From: CAIYQJ01 sp963717255
GTDB taxonomy: Bacteria > Chloroflexota > Limnocylindria > Limnocylindrales > CSP1-4
Assembly (NCBI GenBank): GCA_963717255.1
Contig: CAVQVT010000006.1
Coordinates: 1 to 64,000 of the forward strand
Direction: 5' to 3'
DNA: 64,000 nucleotides
Shown here: positions 46,762 through 55,895 of the stretch, one piece after another
How the letters are laid out: every line of letters starts with the position of its first letter
Position numbering within the stretch: position 1 is the first letter of the stretch
Notes under the pieces: model-generated
What the model was told of the DNA's origin: nothing
The model's database searches: none
The model's input: only the letters and a program-made list of their open reading frames with translations
Translations under genes and position numbers: made by a program

Positions 46762-48078
46762 ATGTACGAACGAACCGCGTTGCCCGACGGGCCGCGCGTC
46801 ATCACCGCACGCGCTCCCGGCGCCCGCTCCTTCTCGATCGCCGCGTTCGTCCTGGCCGGGACGCGCCACGAGCGCCCCGAGGACGCGGGGATCGCCCACT
46901 TCATGGAGCACCTGACGTTCAAGGGGACCGCGGCGTACCCGACCACCCGCGCGGTCTCCGAGGCGATCGAGGGGGTCGGCGGGGGGTGCAACGCGGCGAC
47001 GGACCGCGAGTCCACCGTCTACTGGGCGCGCGTGCCGGTCGCGGAGGCCGACCGCGCCGTCGGCGTCCTGGGCGAGCTGATCGCCCGGCCGCGACTCGAC
47101 CCGGCGGAGGTCGAGCGCGAGAAGGACGTCATCGTCGAGGAGATCCGCTCGTACGTGGACGACCCGTCCGAGTACGCGGGGATCCTGTTCGATCGGGCCA
47201 TGTTCGGCGACGGACCCCTGGGGCGCGAGATCGCGGGCGAGGAGGCGAGCGTCCGCGGCCTCACGCCCGGGGCGATCGAGACCTTCTGGCGCGCCTGCTA
47301 CCGCCCCGACGCGATCGTCGTCTCCGCGGTCGGCGACCTTGACCACGACGACGTCGTGGCGCGCGTGGCGGCGGCCTTCGCGCCGCTCCCGGGCGCCGAC
47401 ACGCGCGATGACGTGCCGGGCGGACCGGCCTCCGTCAAGCCGGTGCCCGATCCCGCCCCGGCTCTCCCCGCGGGCGACCGCGTCCTGGTGGACCGCCGGG
47501 AGACCAGCCAGGTCCAGCTCTCCCTCGGCGTGCCGGCCCTGCGCCGCGACCACCCGGACCAGTGGACCCTCGAGGTGCTCAACGGGGTCCTGGGCGAGGG
47601 GATGAGCAGCCGCCTGTTCCTCACCGTCCGCGAGGAGCGCGGGCTCGCGTACGACGTGGACTCGTACATCGTCGACTACGCCGACGCCGGGGCACTCGTC
47701 GTCCGGGCCGGCGTGGACCCGGGGAAGGTCCGCCGCGCCGTCCGTGCGATCCTGGACGAGCTCGCGCGGCTACGCGACGAGGACGTGCCGACGGACGAGC
47801 TGCGCAAGGCGCAGGGCTACCTCTGCGGACGGCTCGAGCTGCGCCTGGAGGAGACGCGCCACCTCGCCTCCTGGCTCGGCGCCCAGGAGTCTCTCCACGA
47901 GCGGGTGCACACGCTCGAGGAGGCCGTGGACGAGATCCGCGCCGTGGAGCCGTCGGCGATCCGACGTCTCGCCGGCGAGCTCTTCGGTGACGACCGGCTG
48001 CGCCTCGCGCTCGTGGCGCCGAAGGGCACAGCGCGCGACATCGGGTCGGCGCTCACGCTCGAGGGAGGGCGTCGATGA
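46762..48078 (+). CDS. M16-family zinc metallopeptidase
   Basis: A 438-residue protein of the pitrilysin/processing peptidase family. The inverted zinc motif HxxEH is His46-Glu49-His50 in GIAHFMEHLTFKG, with the third ligand likely Glu126 in EREKDVIVEEI about 76 residues on. The C-terminal domain has the R-Y substrate pair in EERGLAYDVDSYIVDYAD. Small soluble M16B proteases of this size cleave peptides inside the cell, and in many bacteria the gene lies near polynucleotide phosphorylase or dapB; those are not seen here. It overlaps the next gene by four bases. Confidence 0.85.
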   Translation: MYERTALPDGPRVITARAPGARSFSIAAFVLAGTRHERPEDAGIAHFMEHLTFKGTAAYPTTRAVSEAIEGVGGGCNAATDRESTVYWARVPVAEADRAVGVLGELIARPRLDPAEVEREKDVIVEEIRSYVDDPSEYAGILFDRAMFGDGPLGREIAGEEASVRGLTPGAIETFWRACYRPDAIVVSAVGDLDHDDVVARVAAAFAPLPGADTRDDVPGGPASVKPVPDPAPALPAGDRVLVDRRETSQVQLSLGVPALRRDHPDQWTLEVLNGVLGEGMSSRLFLTVREERGLAYDVDSYIVDYADAGALVVRAGVDPGKVRRAVRAILDELARLRDEDVPTDELRKAQGYLCGRLELRLEETRHLASWLGAQESLHERVHTLEEAVDEIRAVEPSAIRRLAGELFGDDRLRLALVAPKGTARDIGSALTLEGGRR

Positions 48079-49079
48079 CCGAGCAGGGCGGGGCCGCCGG
48101 CATGGCGGTCGCCCGCGCCGCCCGACTGCGGATGGCACACGTGCACCTGCGCACGGGCGCCGTCGCGCTCGCCCGCGCCGAGCTGGAGGCCGCGGCCGGG
48201 GCCGGGGAGCTCGACGACGCCGCGCTCGTGGATATCGCCGAGGCACGGTGGCGGACGGGCGACCTGTCCGGCGCGGGCGAGGCCGCAGCCGCGCATCTCG
48301 CGGCCGGCGGCGACGATCTCGTCGCGCTCGTCATCGCGGCCGAGGCTGCGGCCGCCTCCCGCGGCGGCGCGGAGGACGCCGAGGCGCTCGTCGATCGCGT
48401 GACGCGCCGCGCGACCCTGCCGCTCGTCGCCGTCGTCGCCGGGATGCCTCTCTCGGCTCCGTGGCCGCTCGGCATGGACGTGGCCGCCCCGGACCCCGAG
48501 CCGCGACGTGACCTCGCGGCCCTGGTGGAGCCTGCCGCCGCCGCCCCGATCGCGCCGCTCGTCCCGATCGGTGCGGGGCGCGCCGTCGCCCGCGCCGTGG
48601 GAGGTCCCGTCGCCGCGACCCCCGAGGCGGCCGCCGCGGCGGATCCGCAGGCCGCGTACGCCGCAGGATCCGACGCTCTCGCGGCCGGCGATCGCGATGG
48701 CGCGGCGCTGTACCTGGCCGTGGCGCTCCGCCTGTCGCCGGCCCTGGCGCCGGCGATCCTCTCGACCGTCGGCGGGACGCCCGGCGCGTCCTACGACCTG
48801 CTCCGTGGCGACGCCTTCCGGATCGTCGGACACCAGTCCGACGCCCTGCGCTGCTACGCGGCCGCCGCGCTCGCACTCGCGGAGCGCCGGGCGGCCGCCG
48901 AGGCCGCGTCCGAGCCGCCCGGACCCGGCGCGACCGACGACGAGGCCGAAGTGGCCGAACAGGGGGACGGGGCGGCGCCCGCCCCGGCGGCCGACGCGGC
49001 CGCTGACAGCGACACGCACGCGGCCGATGCGGCCGCTGACCGGACCATGCCCGCGCACCCATCGGAGGAGACATCGTGA
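48075..49079 (+). CDS. Ala-rich TPR-like protein
   Basis: A 334-residue protein, coupled to the M16 gene (ATGA). The N-terminal part (about 10-100) is a run of paired helices, ARLRMAHVHLRTGAVALARA and AEARWRTGDLSGAGEAAAAH, like tetratricopeptide repeats. A second set lies near 200-275, including AAYAAGSDALAAGDRDGAAL and GDAFRIVGHQSDALRCYAAA. The tail is acidic and Ala/Pro-rich. Function is unknown; TPR proteins usually hold protein complexes together. Its stop overlaps the ndk start. Confidence 0.5.
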   Translation: MTEQGGAAGMAVARAARLRMAHVHLRTGAVALARAELEAAAGAGELDDAALVDIAEARWRTGDLSGAGEAAAAHLAAGGDDLVALVIAAEAAAASRGGAEDAEALVDRVTRRATLPLVAVVAGMPLSAPWPLGMDVAAPDPEPRRDLAALVEPAAAAPIAPLVPIGAGRAVARAVGGPVAATPEAAAAADPQAAYAAGSDALAAGDRDGAALYLAVALRLSPALAPAILSTVGGTPGASYDLLRGDAFRIVGHQSDALRCYAAAALALAERRAAAEAASEPPGPGATDDEAEVAEQGDGAAPAPAADAAADSDTHAADAAADRTMPAHPSEETS

Positions 49080-49537
49080 CCGAGCGGACCCTCGTCCTCG
49101 TGAAGCCCGACGGCGTGCAGCGGCTGCTCGTCGGGCGCATCCTCGGGCGCTTCGAGGAGCGTGGCCTGAAGATCGTCGGCCTGAAGCTCGTCGCGGTCGA
49201 CCGGGCGCTCGCCGAGACTCACTACGCGGTGCACCGCGAGCGGCCGTTCTTCGAGGGGCTCGTCGCGTTCATCACGTCCGGCCCGCTCGTGGCGGTCGCT
49301 CTCGAAGGTCCGAACGCGATCGCGATGGTGCGGTCGATGGTCGGCGCGACGCGACCCCACGAGGCGGCTCCGGGCTCGATCCGCGGCGACCTCGCGATGG
49401 AGACTGCCCAGAACCTGGTCCACGCGTCCGACGGCCCGGAGACCGCCACGGCCGAGCTGGCGCTCTGGTTCGCGCCGGGCGAGACCGTGGACTACGCGCG
49501 CGACGTCGATCGCTGGGTGCTATCCCCGGCCGACTGA
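49076..49537 (+). CDS. ndk: Nucleoside diphosphate kinase
   Basis: A 153-residue enzyme. The start is ERTLVLVKPDGVQRLLVGRI (Lys10 and the KPDGV motif), followed by the substrate loop HYAVHRERPFFEGLVAFI. The catalytic His116 is in NLVHASDGPETA, which closely matches the family active site NxxHGSDS. It balances NTP pools using a phospho-His intermediate. The GTG start overlaps the upstream stop (GTGA), so it is the third gene of the M16-TPR-ndk operon. Confidence 0.9.
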   Translation: MTERTLVLVKPDGVQRLLVGRILGRFEERGLKIVGLKLVAVDRALAETHYAVHRERPFFEGLVAFITSGPLVAVALEGPNAIAMVRSMVGATRPHEAAPGSIRGDLAMETAQNLVHASDGPETATAELALWFAPGETVDYARDVDRWVLSPAD

Positions 49538-49543
49538 TCCCGC

Positions 49544-49574
49544 GGGGCGGATCGCACCGCCGCCGAGCCGCCCC
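49544..49574. terminator. Weak hairpin between converging genes
   Basis: GGGGCGG (49544-49550) and CCGCCCC (49568-49574) pair across a 17-base loop, between ndk and the minus-strand operon. Confidence 0.3.
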
Positions 49575-49592
49575 GGGTCTGGCCCACGGCGC

Positions 49593-52114
49593 TCAGGGGA
49601 CGGCCGTCGCCTCGGGGCTCGCCTGGTCGCCGGCCGGCCCGGTTCCGGCCGGGGTGCCCTCCGACCCCGCCGCCGGCTCGGTCGCCAACGGCTCGGTCGC
49701 CAGGGGCGACCCGTCCGGCTGGAGCGTCTCCCCGCCGCCCGCCGGAGCGGTGCTCTCGCCCGGAGCGCTGCCGCCGCCGGGCGCATCCGGTTCACCGCCC
49801 TGCTCGTCCGGCACGAAGACGTCGCCGTTCGGCGAGGGCGCCTGCGCCCTGGCGGCCTCGGACACGCCGAACGCGCCGGCGGCCGCCGCCAGCCCGAGGC
49901 CCGACAGGCCGAGGGCGAGCAGCGCCACGACGAGGAGGCGGTTCGCGGTCCAGAGCGCGCCGATGCTCGTCCCGCGGCCCGGGCCGGTGCTGCCGCCCCC
50001 GCGGCTCGCAGCGCGTGCGCGCCGCGTGGCCGGAGCGGTCGCGCGGCGCTCCGGGCTCCCCACGTCTCCTCCCACCGCCGGGCCGGGCTCAGCGCCCGGG
50101 TGGCTGCGGGCCACGCCCCTCCGGCTCCGGGTGTCGCCCCGGGTGCCGCGACGGGCGTGCGATCGACCGGCGCGGGCCCGACCGGCGCGGGCCCGACCGG
50201 TGCGGGCGATGCGCCCGTCCCGCGCGCGGTGGTGGCCGAACCGACGGCCCCTGTGCCGGCAACCCGCGGGGTGACCGCGGCGGGCGACGCGGTGTCCGGG
50301 GACGAAGGCTCCCCCGCCGATCCGCCCTCCCCGGACGCCGGAGCGAGCCCCGCGCGCTCGAGCGCCTCGCGCGCCCACGCCTGCGTGAGCTCCTTCGGGT
50401 CGCGGCGCAGCTGGTCGATGCGCGGGCCACGCGCCGACGGCGGCCGCTCCGATGCCGGTCGTTCGGACAGCGGTCGCGGCGGAGCGGCGCGGAGGAAGGC
50501 CGGTGTCGCAGCGTCGGCGTCGACCTGCGCCCACGCGGCCCCGGCGATCGCGTCCGGCGCTGCGGCGGCCCCGGCCATCGCGTCCGGCGCTGCGGCGGCC
50601 CCGGCCATCGCGTCCGGCGCCGCGGCGAGCGCCGTCGCCTCGGTCGCCTCCGCCGCGGCATCCTCGAAGGCGAGCGGGAGCGGCTCCGCACCGCGCCGGC
50701 CCCTCCGCCCGCCGCGGCCCGCGCCCATGCCCGGGCCTGTCGCCGTCGCCGCCCCGGACTCGGCGACACGCGGCGTCGCGTCGGCCACCGCTCGCTCGGC
50801 GCCGGCGCCCGCCTCCACCTCGCCCGTTCCCGCCTGGGCCGCGACCCATCCGGGCCCGCGCGGACGCACGCCCGCGTAGGCCGCCACGAGCGGCGCCACC
50901 GGACCGATCCCCACGCGCGCGAGGCGCCCGTAGTAGAGGAGCGACCCGAGCCCGCCGGCGATCGCGAGGAGCGCGAGCGGCGAGCCGAGCGAGAGCGTCG
51001 CGAGGCTCGTCCGCACGTCGAACACCAGGAGTCCGGGGACGCCGACCGTCGCGGCGACGATGAGCGCGAGCGTGATCGCGAGCAGTGGCGCGCGGCGGAT
51101 CCAGCCGGACAGCTCGCCGATCCGGCTCGTGCCGAACGAGGCCCGCATGGCGAGCGCCCAGCCGGCGAAGGCGCTCTTCGTCACCACGTAGATCAGCAGC
51201 CACGTCCGTGCCGGCTCCCAGACCTGCGGATCGAACACCGCGAGGGCGAGGAGGACGAACCCCGCGTCCTGGATCACCGAGTAGCCGACGACGTGCTCGA
51301 TGTCGTCCTGGATCGTCGCCGCAAGGACCCCGAGGAGCAGGCAGAGGAGGCCGACGACGATGATCACGGCGCGCTCCGCATCGAGCGGGATGGCCGTCGT
51401 CGCGATGTTGCCGTCGATCCAGACGAGGGCTGCGCTCGCGAAGCCGGCGGGCGCGAGCGCCAGCAGGAGCGGCAGGGCGGCGGTCGGCGCGGAGCCGGTG
51501 ACGCGTGCGACACGCGTGTGGAACGGGATCGCGCCGATACGCACGGCCACCGCGAGGGCCATCGCCAGATAGGCGAGCCCGACGACGGTCGTCGGCAGGT
51601 TCACGAGGCCGGACGGGCCGGAGACGAGGGCCGCCGCGACGAGCGCGAATGCGCCCGTGACCGCGACAGCCCGCAGCTCCCGGGCGGCCGACCGGACCCC
51701 GCGGGCGTCGACCGGCGTCGTGATCGCCACGAGGACACCGGGGAGGCCGGCCGCAGCCGTCGCCGCGAGGCCGGCGACCGGGTCGGCGAGCGCGAGGCCG
51801 AGCGCGAGCGCGCCGAGGCCGAGGAGCATCGCGCTCGACAGGTTCCGCTGCCACGCGTCGGCCGCCAGTGCCATCACGCAGAGCGCGAGTGCGCCGACAC
51901 TGCCGAAGACGATGAACAGGTGCATGAAGTCCGTCGCGACCAGCGCGCTCTCCCCGACCACCAGGCGGTCGCCGGGCGAGACGAGGAGCGCCGAGACGAG
52001 CGCGGCGACGAGGCCGAGCAGGCCGATCGAGATCGAGACCGTGGGGCGCCGACGCGTGAGCAGGCCGGCCGCGCCCGCGCCGAAGGTGATCGCGAGGAAG
52101 GCGAGGATGCTCAT
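49593..52114 (-). CDS. NuoN/HyfB-like proton-channel subunit with long low-complexity tail (one frameshift)
   Basis: Repaired to about 840 residues. Residues 1-430 have the multiple membrane segments of the Complex I/Mrp antiporter-like family (PF00361): GALALCVMALAADAWQRN, IPFHTRVARVTGSAPTAALP (NuoN-type Lys/His region) and HVVGYSVIQDAGFVLLALAV. An Ala/Pro/Gly-rich tail (about 440-690) follows, with tandem repeats; one base is missing near 50072, then a single hydrophobic helix (LLVVALLALGLSGLGLAAAA) and an acidic end. The subunit resembles a lone hydrogenase-4/Nuo-type subunit; no catalytic subunits are nearby. A tail of this size on such a subunit is unusual. It is the third gene after lepB and the HyfE-like gene. 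Confidence 0.6.
50164..50208. repeat. 15-base tandem repeat in the NuoN-like tail
   Basis: Three nearly identical 15-base units encode PVGPA-type pentads (APVGPAPVGPAPVD) on the minus strand. It is coding low complexity, not CRISPR. Confidence 0.7.
50541..50627. repeat. 30-base tandem repeat in the NuoN-like tail
   Basis: Two full units and a partial third encode repeats of APDAMAGAAA on the minus strand. It may expand or contract between strains. Confidence 0.75.
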
Positions 52115-52133
52115 GTGGCGCCCACGCGGGACG

Positions 52134-52751
52134 TCACCGCTCGTCCTCCGGGCCCGGGGCGATCCCGACCTCGAGGGTCCCGGAGACCGCGAACGCGTTG
52201 AGGGCGAGGACCGACGTCGCCCCAGCGACACCGATCGCGAGGATCCCCAGCGTGAGTTGCTCGAGCGGGGTGGGCGTCCCCGCGAACCCGATCCGGAGGA
52301 GGGCGGCCCCGTCGAGGAGGAGCAGCAGGCCCATCCCCAGGCGGAAGGCGTCCCGCGCGAAGACCACCGGCACGACCGACAGGATGATCAGGGCGAACCC
52401 GGCGGCGAGGGCGGCGTCGGGTCCCGCCCGCTCCGTCTCGAGGAGGCTCGGGGCGAGGCCGATCGCGAACGCGGCCCCCGCGGCCATCGCCTCTGCCGGC
52501 CATCCGAGCGCCGTGCTCCCCGTCCGTGCGTCGGTCTCGCGGATGGTGACCCAGAGCAGGAAGCCGGCGAACAGCGCCGCGACGACGCGGAACGCGAGGG
52601 CGACGGTGTCCGGCAGCGGGTCCGCGATGACGGCCGTGGTCGCCAAGGCGAGGGTGAGGCCGACGATCCCCGCCCGGGCATCGCGCGCGGAGACGGCGAG
52701 GACGGCGCTCGCGACCACGACGATCGCCGCGCCGAACCCGAGAAGCTCCAT
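52134..52751 (-). CDS. HyfE-like membrane subunit
   Basis: A 205-residue protein with about six hydrophobic segments from the first residue (MELLGFGAAIVVVASAVLAV), and a small loop at about 65-75. Length, helix number and its place beside a NuoN-like subunit suggest the hydrogenase-4 component E / NuoK-MrpC-like group. The alignment signature is not strong enough to name it. Its ATG shares one base with the lepB stop (TGATG), and it ends 19 bases before the next gene, so the three form one operon. Confidence 0.5.
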   Translation of the reverse strand: MELLGFGAAIVVVASAVLAVSARDARAGIVGLTLALATTAVIADPLPDTVALAFRVVAALFAGFLLWVTIRETDARTGSTALGWPAEAMAAGAAFAIGLAPSLLETERAGPDAALAAGFALIILSVVPVVFARDAFRLGMGLLLLLDGAALLRIGFAGTPTPLEQLTLGILAIGVAGATSVLALNAFAVSGTLEVGIAPGPEDER

Positions 52752-53383
52752 CACGGCGCGGCGGTGCTCGCCTCCGGACTCCCGGGAGCCGGGCTCGAGG
52801 CACCGGCGCCGGGCACGCCGGCGAGCTCCGGGTACGTGGGCGTCGGGAGGACGCCGAAGGTCGAGAGCGGGAAGTAGCGAAGCCATGCGCGGCCGATGAC
52901 GCGCTCGCGCGGGACCGATCCGAAGACGCGCGAATCCGCGGAGTCCGAACGGTGGTCGCCCATGACGAAGAGCTGGTCCGGCGGGATGACCCAGGTGTCC
53001 TCGCCGCCCGTCGCGACGGTCGGCTGGCCGTCGTACAGGTACGGCTCCTGGAGGGCGATGCCGTTCACGTACACGAGGCCGTCGCGGACCTCGAGGGTAT
53101 CGCCGGGGACGCCGATGATCCGCTTGATGTACGGCGTCCCGCGCCCGCCGGCCCAGTTGTCCGGCGGATCGAAGATGACGATGTCCCCCCGCTTGTAGTC
53201 GTCGAAGCGGGGCGTCAGCTTGTCGACCAGGACGTACTGGTCCGGCTCGAGCGTCCTCTCCATCGACACCTGCTCCACCCGGTAGGGCTGCGCCACGAAC
53301 GTCTGGATGACGAAGAAGATGATGAGGGTCAGGACGAGCGTCTCGACGATCTCGAAGAGACACCCGAGAGGGCGCTTGCTCAC
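52751..53383 (-). CDS. lepB: Signal peptidase I
   Basis: A 210-residue membrane protease. The N-terminal helix is EIVETLVLTLIIFFVIQTFV. The catalytic Ser40 (QVSMERTLEPDQYVL) and Lys87 (TPYIKRIIGVPGD) are present, with GDIVIFDPP and the box E-like GDHRSDSADSRVFGSV. The serine motif reads VSMERTL rather than the more usual PSMxPTL. It removes signal peptides of exported proteins at the outer membrane surface of the cytoplasmic membrane. The GTG at 53383 follows a TATACT box by nine bases; longer ORF starts are rejected. Confidence 0.85.
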   Translation of the reverse strand: MSKRPLGCLFEIVETLVLTLIIFFVIQTFVAQPYRVEQVSMERTLEPDQYVLVDKLTPRFDDYKRGDIVIFDPPDNWAGGRGTPYIKRIIGVPGDTLEVRDGLVYVNGIALQEPYLYDGQPTVATGGEDTWVIPPDQLFVMGDHRSDSADSRVFGSVPRERVIGRAWLRYFPLSTFGVLPTPTYPELAGVPGAGASSPAPGSPEASTAAP

Positions 53384-53392
53384 AAGTCCGGC

Positions 53393-53398
53393 AGTATA
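53393..53398 (-). promoter_or_regulatory. TATACT box of lepB operon
   Basis: Minus-strand TATACT ends nine bases before the lepB GTG, and faces away from the hppA promoter at 53480. Confidence 0.45.
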
Positions 53399-53479
53399 GG
53401 TGAGCGTACCCCCGACCGCCGGGGTTCCCCCCGACGGATCCGGCCGCTCGAGGCGCGCGAACCGCGTCGCGCGGCCGGA

Positions 53480-53509
53480 TTGACCCGGCGCATCCGCCGT
53501 CGATACACT
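53480..53509 (+). promoter_or_regulatory. Promoter of hppA
   Basis: TTGACC (53480-53485), 18 bases, TACACT (53504-53509), then about 121 bases of leader before the ATG at 53631. Confidence 0.5.
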
Positions 53510-53630
53510 CTTCCCGCCCCGCGTAGGCGCGCTGACCCCTGTGCCGCGCGTGCGTCGGGCATCCCGCCGGCGGCGGCCCGGAGCGGCCCGCGGCGGCCCG
53601 CGCGCTCGTGAGGAGGGACCAGGCCCGGCG

Positions 53631-55835
53631 ATGGACAGCAGCACGCTTCAGTACGTCATCCCGATCGCGGGTCTTGCCGCGATCCTCTTCGCTCTGTACC
53701 TCGCCCGCGACGTCCTTCGACGCGACCAGGGCCCGCAGGCGATGCAGGACGTCGCGGGCACGATCCTCGAGGGCGCCGTCGCGTTCATCCGGCGCCAGTA
53801 CCGGACGATCGCGATCCTCGCGCTCTTCGCCGCCGTCATCCTCGGCGCGATCATCGCGACCGTCGAGACGAAGGACTTCGCCGAGACGGAGTACTTCGGG
53901 ATCGACCTGGGGATCCGCACGGGCGTCGCGTTCCTCGTCGGTGCCACGTGCTCGATGGCCTCCGGGATCATCGGCATGTACATCAGCGTGAAGGCGAACG
54001 TCCGGACGGCCTCCGCGGCACAGCGGAGCCTCGTCGAGGCGGTCCAGGTCGCGATGCGCGGCGGAGCGGTGAGCGGGTTCCTCGTCGTCGCCCTCTCGCT
54101 CCTCGGCGTCTACGGCATCTTCGTCCTGTACGGCGGCCTGGACCAGCCGGCCGTCGCGCCGTTCCTCATCGTCGGCTTCGGCTTCGGCGCCAGCTTCGTC
54201 GCCCTCTTCGCCCAGCTCGGAGGCGGGATCTACACGAAGGCCGCCGACGTCGGGTCAGACCTCGTCGGCAAGGTCGAGGCAGGCATCCCCGAGGACGACC
54301 CGCGCAACGCCGGCGTCATCGCCGACCTCGTCGGCGACAACGTCGGGGACTGCGCCGGCCGCGGCGCCGACCTCTTCGAGTCCACCGCCGCCGAGAACAT
54401 CGGGGCGATGATCCTCGGCGTCAGCGTCTACGCCATCGCCCTGAAGGCCGGCTGGCCGAACCCCGCTGCATGGATCTTCTTCCCGCTCGTCGTGCGTGCC
54501 TTCGGGCTCTTCGCGACGATCATCGCGGTCGCGTTCTTCATCCGCGGTCGCGAGGACGAGAACCCGATGAACATCCTCAACCGCGGGTACTGGGTCACCA
54601 CGCTCCTGTCGGTCGTCGGCCTGGCCATCACGACCAACCTCATGATGTCCACCGGCACCCAGACCGGACCGGACGGCCTGCCGACGTGGGTGTACTTCTT
54701 CCTCGCCGGGCTCGTGGGCCTCGCGACGAGCATCGCGTTCGTCTACATCACGCAGTACTACACGGCGGGCTCGTACCGGCCGGTGCGCGAGATCGCAGAG
54801 GCGTCGAAGACAGGCCCGGCGACGAACATCATCGCGGGCGTGGCGGTCGGGTTCGAGACCACCGCCGTGACCGCGATCTCGATCGGCATCGCGCTCTTCG
54901 TCAGCCACTGGCTGGGTGACCGCGCCGGCATCGTGAACGAGAACGGCGTGAACGTCGGCGGCATCTTCGGGACCGCTGTCGCGACGATGGGGATGCTCAT
55001 GACGACCGCGTACATCCTCGCCATGGACACCTTCGGGCCCATCACGGACAACGCCGGCGGCATCGCCGAGTTCAGCCGCGCCGAGGCGGGCGCCCGGAGC
55101 ATCACCGACCGGCTCGATGCGGTGGGGAACACGACGAAGGCGCTGACGAAGGGCTACGCGATCGCCTCCGCCTCCCTCGCGGCCTTCCTCCTCTTCGCCG
55201 CGTACATCGACAAGGTCAACCTCATCCTCCGCGTGCAGGGCAGGCCGATCATGGAGTCGGTCAACCTCGCGAACGTCAACGTCTTCATCGCGGCGTTCAT
55301 CGCGGCGATGCTCGTGTACCTCTTCAGCTCGCTCGCGATCCGCGCGGTGGGCACGACGGCGCAGGCGATCATCGTCGAGGTCCGGCGCCAGTTCCGCGAG
55401 ATGCCCGGGATCATGGATTACTCGCAGCGCCCGGACTACGCGCGCGTCGTGGACATCACGACGAGCGCAGCCCTCCGGGAGATGATCCTGCCGGGCGCCC
55501 TCGCGGTGGGCACGCCGGTCGCCGTCGGGGTCCTGCTCGGGTACGAGGCCGTCGCGGGCTTCCTCATGATCGGCACGATCTCGGGCGTCCTCCTCGCCAC
55601 CGTCCTGAACAACGGCGGCGGCGCGTGGGACAACGCGAAGAAGTACATCGAGGCGGGCCACCTCAAGGACGCGGCCGGGAACGTCCTCGGGAAGAAGACC
55701 GACGCGCACGCGGCGGCGGTCGTGGGCGACACGGTCGGCGACCCCTTCAAGGACACCGCCGGCCCGTCGCTCCACGTCCTCGTGAAGCTCATCGCGACGA
55801 TCGCGCTCGTCCTCGCCCCTCTCTTCGTCCGCTAG
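53631..55835 (+). CDS. hppA: Membrane-bound pyrophosphatase, K+-independent type
   Basis: A 734-residue ion pump with about 16 membrane segments. The substrate site lies in AADVGSDLVGKVEAGIPEDD and DNVGDCAGRGADLFES with its Asp/Glu/Lys ligands, and the C-terminal DTVGDPFKDTAGPSLHVLV. The diagnostic GNTTKALTKGYAI (about 498-510) has Lys in the position that makes these enzymes K+-independent; K+-dependent types carry Ala there. It couples pyrophosphate hydrolysis to H+ (or Na+) export. ATG 53631 gives the expected first helix, with AGGAGGG 13 bases upstream, a long spacing. A strong hairpin follows. Confidence 0.9.
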   Translation: MDSSTLQYVIPIAGLAAILFALYLARDVLRRDQGPQAMQDVAGTILEGAVAFIRRQYRTIAILALFAAVILGAIIATVETKDFAETEYFGIDLGIRTGVAFLVGATCSMASGIIGMYISVKANVRTASAAQRSLVEAVQVAMRGGAVSGFLVVALSLLGVYGIFVLYGGLDQPAVAPFLIVGFGFGASFVALFAQLGGGIYTKAADVGSDLVGKVEAGIPEDDPRNAGVIADLVGDNVGDCAGRGADLFESTAAENIGAMILGVSVYAIALKAGWPNPAAWIFFPLVVRAFGLFATIIAVAFFIRGREDENPMNILNRGYWVTTLLSVVGLAITTNLMMSTGTQTGPDGLPTWVYFFLAGLVGLATSIAFVYITQYYTAGSYRPVREIAEASKTGPATNIIAGVAVGFETTAVTAISIGIALFVSHWLGDRAGIVNENGVNVGGIFGTAVATMGMLMTTAYILAMDTFGPITDNAGGIAEFSRAEAGARSITDRLDAVGNTTKALTKGYAIASASLAAFLLFAAYIDKVNLILRVQGRPIMESVNLANVNVFIAAFIAAMLVYLFSSLAIRAVGTTAQAIIVEVRRQFREMPGIMDYSQRPDYARVVDITTSAALREMILPGALAVGTPVAVGVLLGYEAVAGFLMIGTISGVLLATVLNNGGGAWDNAKKYIEAGHLKDAAGNVLGKKTDAHAAAVVGDTVGDPFKDTAGPSLHVLVKLIATIALVLAPLFVR

Positions 55836-55843
55836 CCGAGCAC

Positions 55844-55878
55844 CGCGAGCCCGGCCGTCGCCGACGGCCGGGCTCGCG
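55844..55878. terminator. Long hairpin after hppA
   Basis: 55844-55860 and 55862-55878 are exact reverse complements across one base, giving a stem of about 15 bp and a short loop, nine bases after the hppA stop. Confidence 0.65.
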
Positions 55879-55895
55879 CATCTCCGGGAGGCCGC

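Noticed and set aside
50541..50627. Regular 30-base repeats as a CRISPR array
   Set aside because: The units are contiguous with no variable spacers and lie inside the NuoN-like tail, where they encode an Ala/Pro repeat.
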